Below, piece by piece: positions 1 through 10,993 of a stretch of 64,000 nucleotides of DNA. The DNA is taken from assembly GCA_004802705.1 (NCBI GenBank), contig SGPL01000047.1, positions 1-64,000 on the forward strand, read 5' to 3'. Within the stretch, counting starts at the first letter, position 1. Each line of letters begins with the position of its first letter. Position numbers and translations under genes: made by a program. The notes beneath the pieces were generated by a model. The model was not told the origin of the DNA and searched no databases. It saw only the letters and a program-made list of their open reading frames with translations. This DNA comes from Bondarzewia mesenterica. Lineage: Eukaryota; Basidiomycota; Agaricomycetes; Russulales; Bondarzewiaceae.

Positions 1-5
1 ATGTC

Positions 6-1250
6 ATGGACCCTGCTCTTCTAGCCTCAGTGGAGAACAGGTTGGCCGAATACGATAAAGCACTTTCCACTTCAGCATACGTGGCCGCATCATCCCTTCA
101 TCGAGGTGCACAAACGCACGCCCTCGACGCACTCATCCGAGCCGCAAAAGTGGAGGAACAAGTCGAAACCCTTGCTTCTGACTCTGCGAAAATGATGCAA
201 ACCATCAAGATACGTGCGGCCCCCGAGCCTCGGACGGGCAAATGCGACGCCATCCTCGTCACGCCCATATTAGATGTCTCAGGCGAGAGGATCGGTTCGA
301 GCACGGTTCAAGAGAGCCTCCCGGAGAACTTTGTGTTTGTGCAGCGCGCCAAGGATAGTGGAAATGGAGGCCGTGCTACTGCCTCCGTCTCTGACCCAAA
401 TCCAGAGGCATCATTAGCTCAGCCTTTGAGCGCCGTCAACTGGGAGTCATCCGAAAAGACGGTAGACGAACAAAGGTACTTCTCAGACATATCTCAATGC
501 TCCGATTTCTACGTCAAGTCGACACTTACTTTGACCAGTGGGGCCAGTTTGACGCAGGCACCTCTCATCAACTCGCAAGCGCTTTTACTGCCTACATTGA
601 TTGTTGAGTACAAGAAACAGGACTCGATGATCGAACCAAAACATCAAGGCAGAATGAATCTCGTCTCTGCCGTCACATTTCTCGCCGCCATCGGAATCAC
701 CGATTACCCAGTTTTTGGGCTGATCGCAGATGACGCGGAGGGAGTGGTCACGGCAGCGTGGTACTCAGAGACACAAGACGTACGTCCGCACCTGTCTCAA
801 TTGACCATCACGTTGTGTGTTCTGATTGGCCTGTATACTTGTCTGCAGAAAATATACATCATTGAACGGAATGTTTGTAAGTTTATTCTGACGAACCCAC
901 TGGAAGTGTTTTATTTCGCGACCTTCCTCGTTCGACTTCGAAAGTATAACGAACACCTCAAGGAACTGTTTGAGAGGCAGAGGGCGATGTTTCTAGGAAA
1001 AGCCAAAGCGGGAACGCTGAGACGGTGGTCGAAGGAAGCACAGGCGGCTGAGCTGCAACAGCTCCAAGTCACGCCAACCTGCTTAACACCGGACATCAAC
1101 GATACGGTGCCAACACTGAGCAGCAATGACTATGAATTGGGTATTCGGACGGGAAACAAATCGCACGAAGAAAGCATCAAATCGGCCTTTCATCAGCCTG
1201 ACCAATGCTCGTCAGTGAATTGTATTCCGGTGAGTCCAATTTGCTATTGA
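6..1250 (+). CDS. Basidiomycete-type hypothetical protein, possible PD-(D/E)XK-like core (partial?)
   Basis: An open frame of about 414 codons begins at the left edge of the window, so upstream exons may be missing. The central part contains PTLIVEYKK (near residue 200) followed by a segment ending in FGL. The ExK following a hydrophobic strand resembles the catalytic strand of restriction-endonuclease-fold proteins, and this block recurs in uncharacterised Agaricomycete proteins as I remember them. Positions 780-848 are very likely a 69-nt intron (GTACGT...CTGCAG) that happens to stay open. Removing it joins a Q-D pair directly to KIYIIERNV, which reads better than the hydrophobic stretch the intron encodes. 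The last codons run into a possible donor (GTGAGT near 1230), so the true C-terminus may lie further right. The function is unknown and the nuclease idea is inference. Confidence 0.55.
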   Translation: MDPALLASVENRLAEYDKALSTSAYVAASSLHRGAQTHALDALIRAAKVEEQVETLASDSAKMMQTIKIRAAPEPRTGKCDAILVTPILDVSGERIGSSTVQESLPENFVFVQRAKDSGNGGRATASVSDPNPEASLAQPLSAVNWESSEKTVDEQRYFSDISQCSDFYVKSTLTLTSGASLTQAPLINSQALLLPTLIVEYKKQDSMIEPKHQGRMNLVSAVTFLAAIGITDYPVFGLIADDAEGVVTAAWYSETQDVRPHLSQLTITLCVLIGLYTCLQKIYIIERNVCKFILTNPLEVFYFATFLVRLRKYNEHLKELFERQRAMFLGKAKAGTLRRWSKEAQAAELQQLQVTPTCLTPDINDTVPTLSSNDYELGIRTGNKSHEESIKSAFHQPDQCSSVNCIPVSPICY

Positions 1251-2199
1251 ATGCAACACGAGCTCGTCTAAATCTCAAATAACCATTTCTGTGCCAGTAG
1301 ACATGAATCCAAGCTAACGAGCAAGCACCGTTGACAACAAATTTCTGCATGTCCGGATGCATGCATGGGTGTACAGTCGGATCGAGCAATTAAACGTCCG
1401 ATGACGCGACGCGACGCGTGTCTCCATTGCGAATGCAGTTGTCCTGTAGTGTAATACAGCAACGCACCAATGTTGCTTGTCTTCGGCTCACCCTATGGCA
1501 AAAATACTATGTACTCCCTTTTCTGTACTCCCTTTTCCCATGTGGTGTCTCGACGCGACTCCGCGTCTATCTATGACAGCATTGTCTTTTTCCACCGCAA
1601 GTAGTGCTTTCCCAGTATCACCGGTCACCATCGTCCTCGTGTTCCTGCTTTTTATGTCGGTTTCGCTCATCCAGCTTCCTTTGATTTATCATAAGTATAT
1701 AGCTTTCCAGTTTGCAACACAACAATGGTCGGCACAAAACCCAGTGAGGCACGAAAGTTGATGCTTAAGACTGACAAGCCCGTCATGAGAGACGGCGCTG
1801 TGCAAGTCGACTTCATCCCAAATTGCTGCGATAATGTGACCATGACATGTACAAGCGTGATCATGGCGAGACGAAAACAAAATAAGAGAATAACTATTGA
1901 GCGGGGGAGGAGTGGGGGGCTGTAGCATGACGTAAAAAACAGTTGTAAACCAGAACCAGCAAGTGCGCCATAGAGGGGATCATGCAATGTAAAAGTGAGT
2001 AGAGTACGAGGTCATAGCGGTGCAAAAGTACTTTTAAGCAAGAGGTCTATGATTGAAGGAGTGAGGTCGACGTGCAGATAGAAAGCGGTGAGTTGAATAA
2101 GCGGCGTGAAGTGCAGAGAGATAGTAGTATACTATGTGAAAACAGATGCGGGAAAAGTAGAGAGCTGCCCGAGAGAAAGAAAAAAGAATGAGAAGGCAC
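1251..2199. other. Intergenic, no gene recognised
   Basis: This spacer lies between the end of the first gene and the 3' end of the Hsp70 gene. It holds several short frames of 60-106 codons on both strands, none with a recognisable motif or plausible splice pattern. It probably contains the two converging 3' untranslated regions. Confidence 0.5.
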
Positions 2200-4630
<2,431 letters not shown>

Positions 4631-5074
4631 GGCGAATGAGGTGGAAGATGAGAAAGAGGTTGACGTGGTGGAGCCCGAAATTTTTGTGCTCCTTGCGCAA
4701 GCGTGCATTAGGTAATTTTAATCATGTGATCATCGAATATTCCGGAAATTCGCGATTCCTGTTATTTCCAGGAATCTCCTCCAAACTGATTTATCGAGCA
4801 AATTCTGATGCTAAGATGAATCAACAATATGGTTGTTGGACGATCTCGAAAGATTCACCGTCTGCAACATGGATCCCTGTCCATTGAACCTCACCAAGTC
4901 ACATCGTGATTTCTGTGCCGTCGGCAAAGGCTTCGGCGAACTTCGGCTACCCCGCATTGCCGGTAACCTATGCCGAGTGTCAAATAAATCTCACTCATTA
5001 TTCCCCGCATTTCCAAGTGCCCACTCTCACTGCGCTCCCCGTCATAAACCATCCGCCCCATTGTTCTCATCAAG
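4631..5074. promoter_or_regulatory. Divergent promoter between Hsp70 and APH-domain gene
   Basis: The spacer of 444 bp separates two genes transcribed away from each other, so it must hold both promoters. I see pyrimidine-rich runs near 5000-5070 but no heat-shock element array or TATA box that I would defend. Confidence 0.45.
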
Positions 5075-6621
5075 ATGACGAACGTGAATCAGTCGAAGAA
5101 GATTGGTGGAGAAATTGGCGAAGTACGCGCTGCCATCAACTTAGAGCGGTTGAACGCATACCTCACAGAAAAGGTTCCGTCCATCAAAGCTCCAGTGGAG
5201 GTCAAGCAGTTCAAGGTGAGTATTTCCTGTTCTGCCGAGATTGATAGGCTGTAAAACAAGAGACGTCCAGTTTGGACAGGTAGGTCACTTCGCTTTCGCG
5301 CGCAGTGACCATTGAATGGAGCTCGGATACATAGTCGAACCCAACATACTTTTTGACGGATGCAAGGTTGACAATCTCTCACTGCACGCAAAATGCCGTA
5401 TCTAATCATACGAAATGCTCAGAGGCAACCGATTTGTTCTTCGAAAGAAGCCAGCCGGCCAACTTCTCTCGAAGACGGCACATCAAATCGAACGTGAATA
5501 CATTGTTCTGCGGGCGATCCATAAACACAATACCAACCCGTCTACCTCGCCCTCTCAGCGCGTCCCCGTTCCCGAGCCCATCATTCTATGTGAAGAAAAT
5601 GCCGTCATCGGCACACCGTTCTATATCATGGAGTTTCTAGACGGGCGTATATTCACCGACGTGCGGATGCTTGAAGTACCACCCGACGACAGACGAGAGT
5701 GGTGCGTCACATTCTCATATGTCTTTCTCACTCGTAGTTATAATGCTGTACTATCAACATTCTAGCTGGCTGTCAGCCGTTCGAGCCCTCACCGCGCTGT
5801 CTTCTCTTGAGCCCGTGGCCATTGGACTCTCAAACTTCGGCCCCTCAACCGACTACTTCCTCGCCAGATTAAATCTTTGACAGCAATTTCCATCGCTCAA
5901 TCTGAGGCCGTCGATGTTGAAAGTCATAAGCCGACAGGCAAAATCCCTCAATTCGACGAGATGATTCAATGGTATCGCCGGAATCTACCTGACGAGAGGA
6001 AGACGGGTCTGAGGATTGTCCATGGAGACTACAAGCTCGACAATATGGTCTTTCACCCGACCGAGAACCGCGTGATTGGAATCTTGGATTGGGAGCTTTG
6101 CACATTGGGTAGCCCCGTGAGCTCCAGTTGTCGGCTGTTCATTTACATTTGCACTCACCTCTTTTCCATCGGCTCCCTCAGTTGGCTGATCTCGCAAACA
6201 TGACAATTCCTTGGTCGATCGACCTGTCTAAAGTACCAGGCGGTGATTCAGTCACCCAATTCTCGTTGTTGCGCGGATTCAAGAACACTACTAAGGACGT
6301 ACCAATCACTCTTGAGGATCTGGAACGCAAATACTGTCATCTCACCAACCAACCATATCCGATCAAAGAGATGGTTTTTGTACGAAGCTGGATGCTTTTC
6401 AGAGTGCGTTTTTCTTTACATGCGCGAGGTCACACCTTTTCTGATGTTCGTTGTTATAGCTGGCCATCATCTCGCAGGGTATTGCAGCGCGATATGCACG
6501 CAGACAGGCTAGCTCAGAAAAAGCTTTCATTCAAGGACAGATGTTCCCCGTCATCGGAGGACTTGCTAGAGCGGTACTGGAAGATGCGGGCGAATCCATT
6601 GGGACCCGGTCAAAGTTGTGA
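5075..6621 (+). CDS. ACAD10/11-like aminoglycoside phosphotransferase (APH) fold protein, one-base frameshift
   Basis: Kinase-like APH-family protein resembling the N-terminal phosphotransferase domain of ACAD10/ACAD11. Seven exons are supported by GT..AG borders: 5075-5215, 5271-5279, 5335-5366, 5423-5701, 5766-6116, 6182-6403 and 6460-6621. Conserved blocks seen are QFKFGQSNPTYFL (nucleotide-binding loop region), FVLRKKP (with the ATP-binding Lys), HGDYKLDN (catalytic loop) and [11 protein letters not shown] (metal-binding, DFG-equivalent). The exon sum is 1196 nt, one short of a multiple of three. The frame breaks inside exon 5 at about 5859-5861, where TTCCTCGCC replaces an expected TTCCCTCGC-like run. 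All downstream family blocks lie in the shifted frame. Either one C is missing from the assembly or the allele is broken. The acyl-CoA dehydrogenase half of ACAD11 is absent, as is common in fungi. Exon 2 is only 9 nt. Confidence 0.82.
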
Positions 6622-6835
6622 CCATCGCACTAATATGGGTGCAACCAGTTGTCTTTGTCTAAGTATCTTCCTGGGAAGAGCCATGTAATGTTAGTTTACC
6701 AGAGTTACCTTGCTTGCAAGGTTTATTGCCCCCTCATAATTGTCAGGCACCGAGCAACCTGGTACATATGTGCAAACAAAAACAGCCTTTCGGACTTTCA
6801 AAAAAAGTTGTAACTGCATCTAGCGTCTTGTCTTG

Positions 6836-6935
6836 TCGATGCTCGGAGGCACGCACAGCATTACTGACTGGACGAAAGCCACCCAATCTCACCCAATATT
6901 ATTACTGTCAAGCCACGACGAGACAACGCCACGCT
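6836..6935 (+). repeat. Degenerate dispersed repeat, copy A
   Basis: The copy shares an ordered set of blocks with 7316-7417 and 9797-9905: GCAC-CACAG, a GACTTGA-like block, an ACC-TATT block, GACGAG and GCCACGCT. Copies are roughly 65-75 percent alike by eye. The repeat type is not identified. Confidence 0.5.
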
Positions 6936-7215
6936 GGAGTGAGGCCAACGGGTGGCATGGGCTTGCACTGGCCACCTGTCTCCCGGCGTGCCTCCTTTCT
7001 GCATCCGCGCGCTCCTGCCGTTCGCTACCCTTTCCGCGAACCAATACCTTGCTTGCAATGACCGCGAGCTACAGAGGTACTTTTTCTTAGATTTGNGCGT
7101 GACAAATTTACGACGCACTNTGNGTTCCCGTCTTCTGAAATGGGAGCGCGTAGTGCGTCATTGAAACCTCCCAGTGCCCCTGCCCCTGCATGTACAAATG
7201 GCACCCGCCATGCCA

Positions 7216-7305
7216 GCACCAGCTGTCGGCAGGATGAAGAGCAATTCTCACTGTAAGAATGCGCCAGGCTGACAGCTAACGCTGCGCTAGGCCGACAGCT
7301 GGTGC
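7216..7305. repeat. 15-bp perfect inverted repeat with 60-bp spacer
   Basis: GCACCAGCTGTCGGC at 7216-7230 is mirrored exactly by its reverse complement at 7291-7305. It could be the ends of a tiny MITE-like insertion of 90 bp, or a hairpin. I see no clear target duplication. Confidence 0.45.
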
Positions 7306-7315
7306 GACTGCACCG

Positions 7316-7417
7316 AGGGTCTTGTCGACAGTCGGATGCACGCACAGTGATGCTGACTTGATGGGAACCACCTATATTTGGCACTGTCGAGGCGATGACG
7401 AGGTGAATGCCACGCTA
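7316..7417 (+). repeat. Degenerate dispersed repeat, copy B (left half, interrupted)
   Basis: This copy is aligned by eye to copies A and C. It is interrupted right after GCCACGCTA, where the CACTGC terminal repeat begins. Its continuation is found at 9538 onward (CTAGTGTCAGG), matching what follows GCT in copies A and C. It therefore marks the target into which the 7418-9537 element inserted. Confidence 0.5.
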
Positions 7418-7474
7418 CACTGCATTTCACGATAAAATTACTCCACGGCGTGATCTCTGCGTGATCAGTAAATG
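7418..7474 (+). repeat. Left terminal inverted repeat
   Basis: The repeat begins CACTGCATTTCACG and matches the reverse complement of 9481-9537 with three mismatches. It is preceded by CTA at 7415-7417, which is repeated beyond the right end. Confidence 0.85.
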
Positions 7475-7520
7475 ATGCCGAAATAACACAGAAATTATGC
7501 ACAAATCACATCGTCTGCAT

Positions 7521-7555
7521 GATCTCTGGAGAATGATACAGTTACTCCAGAGATC
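7521..7555. repeat. Subterminal hairpin in TGATC-rich zone
   Basis: GATCTCTGGAG (7521-7531) and CTCCAGAGATC (7545-7555) form an 11-bp perfect stem around a 13-nt loop. It lies within a zone with many TGATC or ATCAT motifs, of the sort a CACTA-type transposase could recognise. Confidence 0.55.
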
Positions 7556-8044
7556 ATGCTGAAATCATACTGAAATCATCCACAGATCATCTCTCTGTAT
7601 GATTTTAGCCTACCTACACCTTATCAGATAGTTACCTTATGGTTATCAAAATTGAATTTAAAATTTCTTATTCAGCATATTAGCCCGGTGCTTTCAGTTC
7701 AGTTCCTTAAATTCATGCTCTTGGTACGCAAATGCACTCTCCGTGCGATGAATAAGAAAGAGTAGTAGTATACATAGACATGCAAGGGTATTAATGCTAC
7801 ATCAAATGGGAGTAAGGAAAGCTAATGTCGCAATGGTACAGCAAGCTCTTTCGAATCCTCATGCTCCCAGATCCTGGTGCTGCACCTGGGATAACATCTC
7901 GTTGGTCCAACTGTTGGCACTATGACCGTGTCAGCACATATTCATTCTGTTTTACAATAGTCTGAGCGATGGAGATAATGACCAAGATTTTCCTGCTCTT
8001 GTTGAGCGGGCGATCACTAGTGACCCAATCAGTGGCCGGAAGGC

Positions 8045-9186
8045 TTTTCGGCGGTTGGAATGCCTGAGGCGAACAGCAGGAGGTTGCAAATGTAGAGCGT
8101 CAGATCAGATTCTCATTCTCTGATAAGGAAAAACAGAGGACGCACACCATGGTGAAGAGCAGAGATATGACAGCACTGTACTGCGCGGACTGTGCAGAAC
8201 TGGGCAGGGAGCCATTCATGTTGGGGGATATGCTCAAGATCCATATTCCCCACCAACACAAAATCCTGAGAAGCGGTTGAGCCTGGGGGTTGGGAAAAGA
8301 TGGCATGCATCGCGGCTTACTCTCCAAAATATGGCGGGTGATGAGACCAACCCCAAATTCCATAATACAGACTTGTGATCAGCTGTATGAACAGAGTAAA
8401 ATGAATTCAGATACCCACCGCATCAGGCTGGTTCTTCGGAGGCTTCATCGATTTATGGTAGAACTGAAATTATCATCTTCAAAATCAGCCATCCATCATA
8501 CAATTTGAGTGAAAGACAAGGAACAAACCTTCTGTGCATCATGACAGTCTCAATGACCCAACCGAGAGCCCAAATCAAAATGCCCGCTATATCCTTGGAT
8601 GTCCCAAATGCAGGATTCGAGCCACCCATTGCAGGGTCTGAGACGGCGGGCGAGTTGAGAATGATGACAGGGAGTGACACCGTCCACACCTGATGGTTCA
8701 CAAAAATTCGCAGTCAGCACACTAAGTAGAAAAAGCAAACAGATCAGTGCACCCAAATGATCTGGCCTGAGATATGTTGTGGGCCAGGGTGAACTGGCAG
8801 CAGAGAGCGAAAACTCGCCTGATCTTGACGGTGCTCGTGTAGTAGCTCCGGCACTTGTGAATCTGAAACAAGTCAGCCCCACAAAATTCAAGCATACTTA
8901 CTGGAGAGTGAGCGTGAGGCCCTACCATGTCAAAATGATGGGTTATGGCACACTGCATAACAAGGGACTCAAGCATCCCCAATAGCAGGAAATGTGCATG
9001 TACTGCATATATGAGGCCTGCCGAGAAGGGGGGTGGTAGTGGTAGGGGCAGTATGGAGTGAGCAAGTATCGGACTCACCAAAACAGCGGGCCCAGGCATC
9101 TTTAGTATCATGACAATCTGGGACATCTCCAGATTGCCAGATACTGTGATGGTGGCATGATTGGCAGTGGGGGCCGTTGTATTCAT
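8045..9186 (-). pseudogene. DUF1295 (steroid 5-alpha-reductase-like) membrane protein, captured and decayed
   Basis: DUF1295 proteins are multi-pass membrane proteins related to sterol reductases; the substrate in fungi is unknown. Following splice sites on the minus strand gives a chain of family blocks: EHRQD, GQIIWVWTVSLPV, ILNSPAVSDP, GGSNPAFGTSKDIAG, WALGWVIE, HDAQK, PPKNQPDA, GIWGWSHHPPYFGE, ILCWWGIWIL, NGSLPSSAQSAQY and LLFASGIPTAEKP. WGWS-HPPYFGE and CWWGIW are diagnostic. Several introns still have usable GT..AG borders, for example GTAAGC..TCTCAG between GGAGA and GATTTTG. There are two lesions. One base is missing between the WVIET and HDAQK blocks (about 8538-8545), and the C-terminus stops soon after TAEKP, earlier than the family. 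The N-terminal exon (start 9186) is uncertain. The whole gene lies inside the TIR-bounded element. Confidence 0.78.
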
Positions 9187-9480
9187 GATGGCAGTGTATG
9201 CGATTGCAAGGTGGTGAAGGGTGAGAGAAAAGAACGGACAAGTCAGAAAACCATATAGGGCGCAGCCGTAAAATGGACAAGTCGGAAAGGGATATTAATT
9301 CGTATTTGTAGATACAGAGTTTTGTGTTGATAAGTATAAATTGAGAAAATGGATGGAAAAGATTTTCGAGGATTGAGGGCCCACAAATTATCTGTGGATG
9401 ATCTGAGGAGGATCAGTGGATCAGCACGAAATCATGCACGAGCGTGATCTACAGGATTGATTTCCGTATGATTTGTGCGT

Positions 9481-9537
9481 GATTTGCTGATCACGGAGAG
9501 ATCACGCCGTGGAGTAATTTTATCGTGAAACGCAGTG
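9481..9537 (-). repeat. Right terminal inverted repeat
   Basis: Reverse complement of 7418-7474 with three mismatches, ending GCAGTG and followed by CTA at 9538-9540. A TGATC-rich subterminal zone lies just inside it. Confidence 0.85.
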
Positions 9538-9540
9538 CTA

Positions 9541-10993
9541 GTGTCAGGTCATCGGCTGGCAGGCAGATCACCATCATAAATGGTGTTTGCAGCTCGTTCT
9601 CTCGTTGGTGCGCTACTTCTTGACGAATGATGAACCATATTCGAATACTAAGCTCATGAAATGGATCTCCCCAATGCCACTCTCATTTCCTCATAGTGTG
9701 GACACCCTTCTTTGCCTCAATTCTTACCTTTTCCTCCACCATGCTAGAATACTGACTAGACTGAGCGACGACGAAATAGGGAGTCCTTTGATTCTCACCA
9801 TATGGGTCGAAGGCACACACAGCGTTGCCGACTTGACCACCCAGTATTACTATCAAGGTGATGACGAGACAATGCTGTGCTCGAGTCAGGAGATCATTGA
9901 TCATCACTGGCATGATGCAAGTCGCGATCTTTCATCCTGCTTTTACTTCTATCAGACCTCGAATCCTTGGCTCTCCTTGACCTCTGTGGTAGTAGCATCG
10001 GGACGTCGCACGTCGCCTCTCGCAGAGTCTCCATTGTGGTATACTACTATTCCTCTCAAGCTAAAGCAGACTCACTCGTCTCGAATCTCCTCACTCCTAA
10101 CCATCTATCAAAGCCATCGCATTCCACGCTGATTTAGGTAATTATCCTGTTGTGTGCAATTTGCACAAGCAGATGGTCGCACCGGCATTCCAACCGATGT
10201 TCTCACACTAGCGTGAGCTGCATCCGATGATGATGACGGGTTCAGGAATGACTTTGATGCCCCAAATGTCAATTGGATCAAGCGGAAGGGGCAGTCTACC
10301 TGGATCGTACCTGCATTCGCTCGCCTCTCAAGTGCCTGGGTGCATTTCGAGTTCTTGTCCATCTAAGCCACCCCTTTCATCTATCAATTCCTCCTCCTTC
10401 ACTATTCCCACTTCTTTGAACCCGGCACCTGCGCATAGTTCAAGTAAATATGTGCACATGCATTATCGCCTTGCTCGTTCCGATTCTATCTGACTGACAT
10501 TCGGGATGAACCTGGTTCATCCATATCAACACCGACTAGGTGGCCCCGGGGGGGGGGGGAGAAAGTCACATTGCTTTTAACAAGCTATTTCATACTGTAC
10601 AAATATAATACCAAATGTAGAAATGTAGAAAATAACTCGAGGGATTTCGCAAGCAAGGTTGCTGCCGATGCAGTCGGCGCTCCCCTAGTTCGTAGATCAC
10701 AAGAAATATGGCAGGTCCCCGATCGGACTTGCGGACCCGTCACAGAAATAGCCTGCATACGTGCTGCAGGATGAAAGGGACGGGTGCATCAGGAAATCTA
10801 CACGTAACTTTACTAACTTATATCATCTTTATACACTTACACCACTTTGGTGCAATTTTTCAGCTTATTTGCACCTTGCTGAACTGGTTGACCTTGCGAA
10901 AAAAATCCCCCACTCATAAGTTGACATTTGCAAACAAGTTGGAAACAGGCGAAAAAAGTCACAAAAGGTGCTATTAAGTGTCCGTAAAATAGA
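9541..10993. other. Spacer between the cargo element and the Plavaka relic
   Basis: The spacer contains the third degenerate repeat copy (about 9797-9905) and a pure G run of eleven at about 10549-10559. A frame of 181 codons at 9587-10132 shows no family motif. The outer end of the Plavaka element probably lies in the last kilobase, but I could not place its terminal repeat. Confidence 0.4.
9797..9905 (+). repeat. Degenerate dispersed repeat, copy C
   Basis: Shares the block order of copies A and B (CACACAGCG, GACTTGACC, TATTACTATC, GATGACGAGAC, TGCTCGAGTCAGG). It reads through the point where copy B is interrupted, and so supplies the predicted empty-site sequence. Confidence 0.5.

Larger units (their letters stand above)
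6622..7414. other. Gene-free spacer with degenerate repeats
   Basis: There is no coding region I can support. It holds two of three related repeats of about 100 bp (around 6836-6935 and 7316-7417) and a perfect 15-bp inverted repeat (7216-7230 and 7291-7305). Unresolved bases occur near 7096-7123. Confidence 0.5.
7418..9537. mobile_element. CACTA-like non-autonomous DNA transposon carrying a DUF1295 gene
   Basis: The 2,120-bp segment is bounded by inverted repeats: 7418-7474 against the reverse complement of 9481-9537, about 57 bp with three mismatches. Both ends begin CACTGC. The trinucleotide CTA is present immediately outside each end (7415-7417 and 9538-9540). Short TIRs beginning CACTA or CACTG, a 3-bp target duplication and repeat-rich subterminal zones are hallmarks of the CACTA (EnSpm/CMC) superfamily. 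Both subterminal zones are dense in TGATC/ATCAT motifs. No transposase lies inside, only a decayed DUF1295 gene on the minus strand, so the element would need a helper. A relic of a Plavaka transposase, a CACTA-type family, sits 1.5 kb to the right. Assignment to Plavaka itself is inference. Confidence 0.75.

Noticed and set aside
8505..8985. Plus-strand frames opposite the DUF1295 gene
   Set aside because: They are shadows; the minus strand gives a consistent chain of family blocks with splice sites.
9587..10132. 181-codon plus-strand frame
   Set aside because: It overlaps the third degenerate repeat copy, and its protein has no recognisable domain or conserved block.
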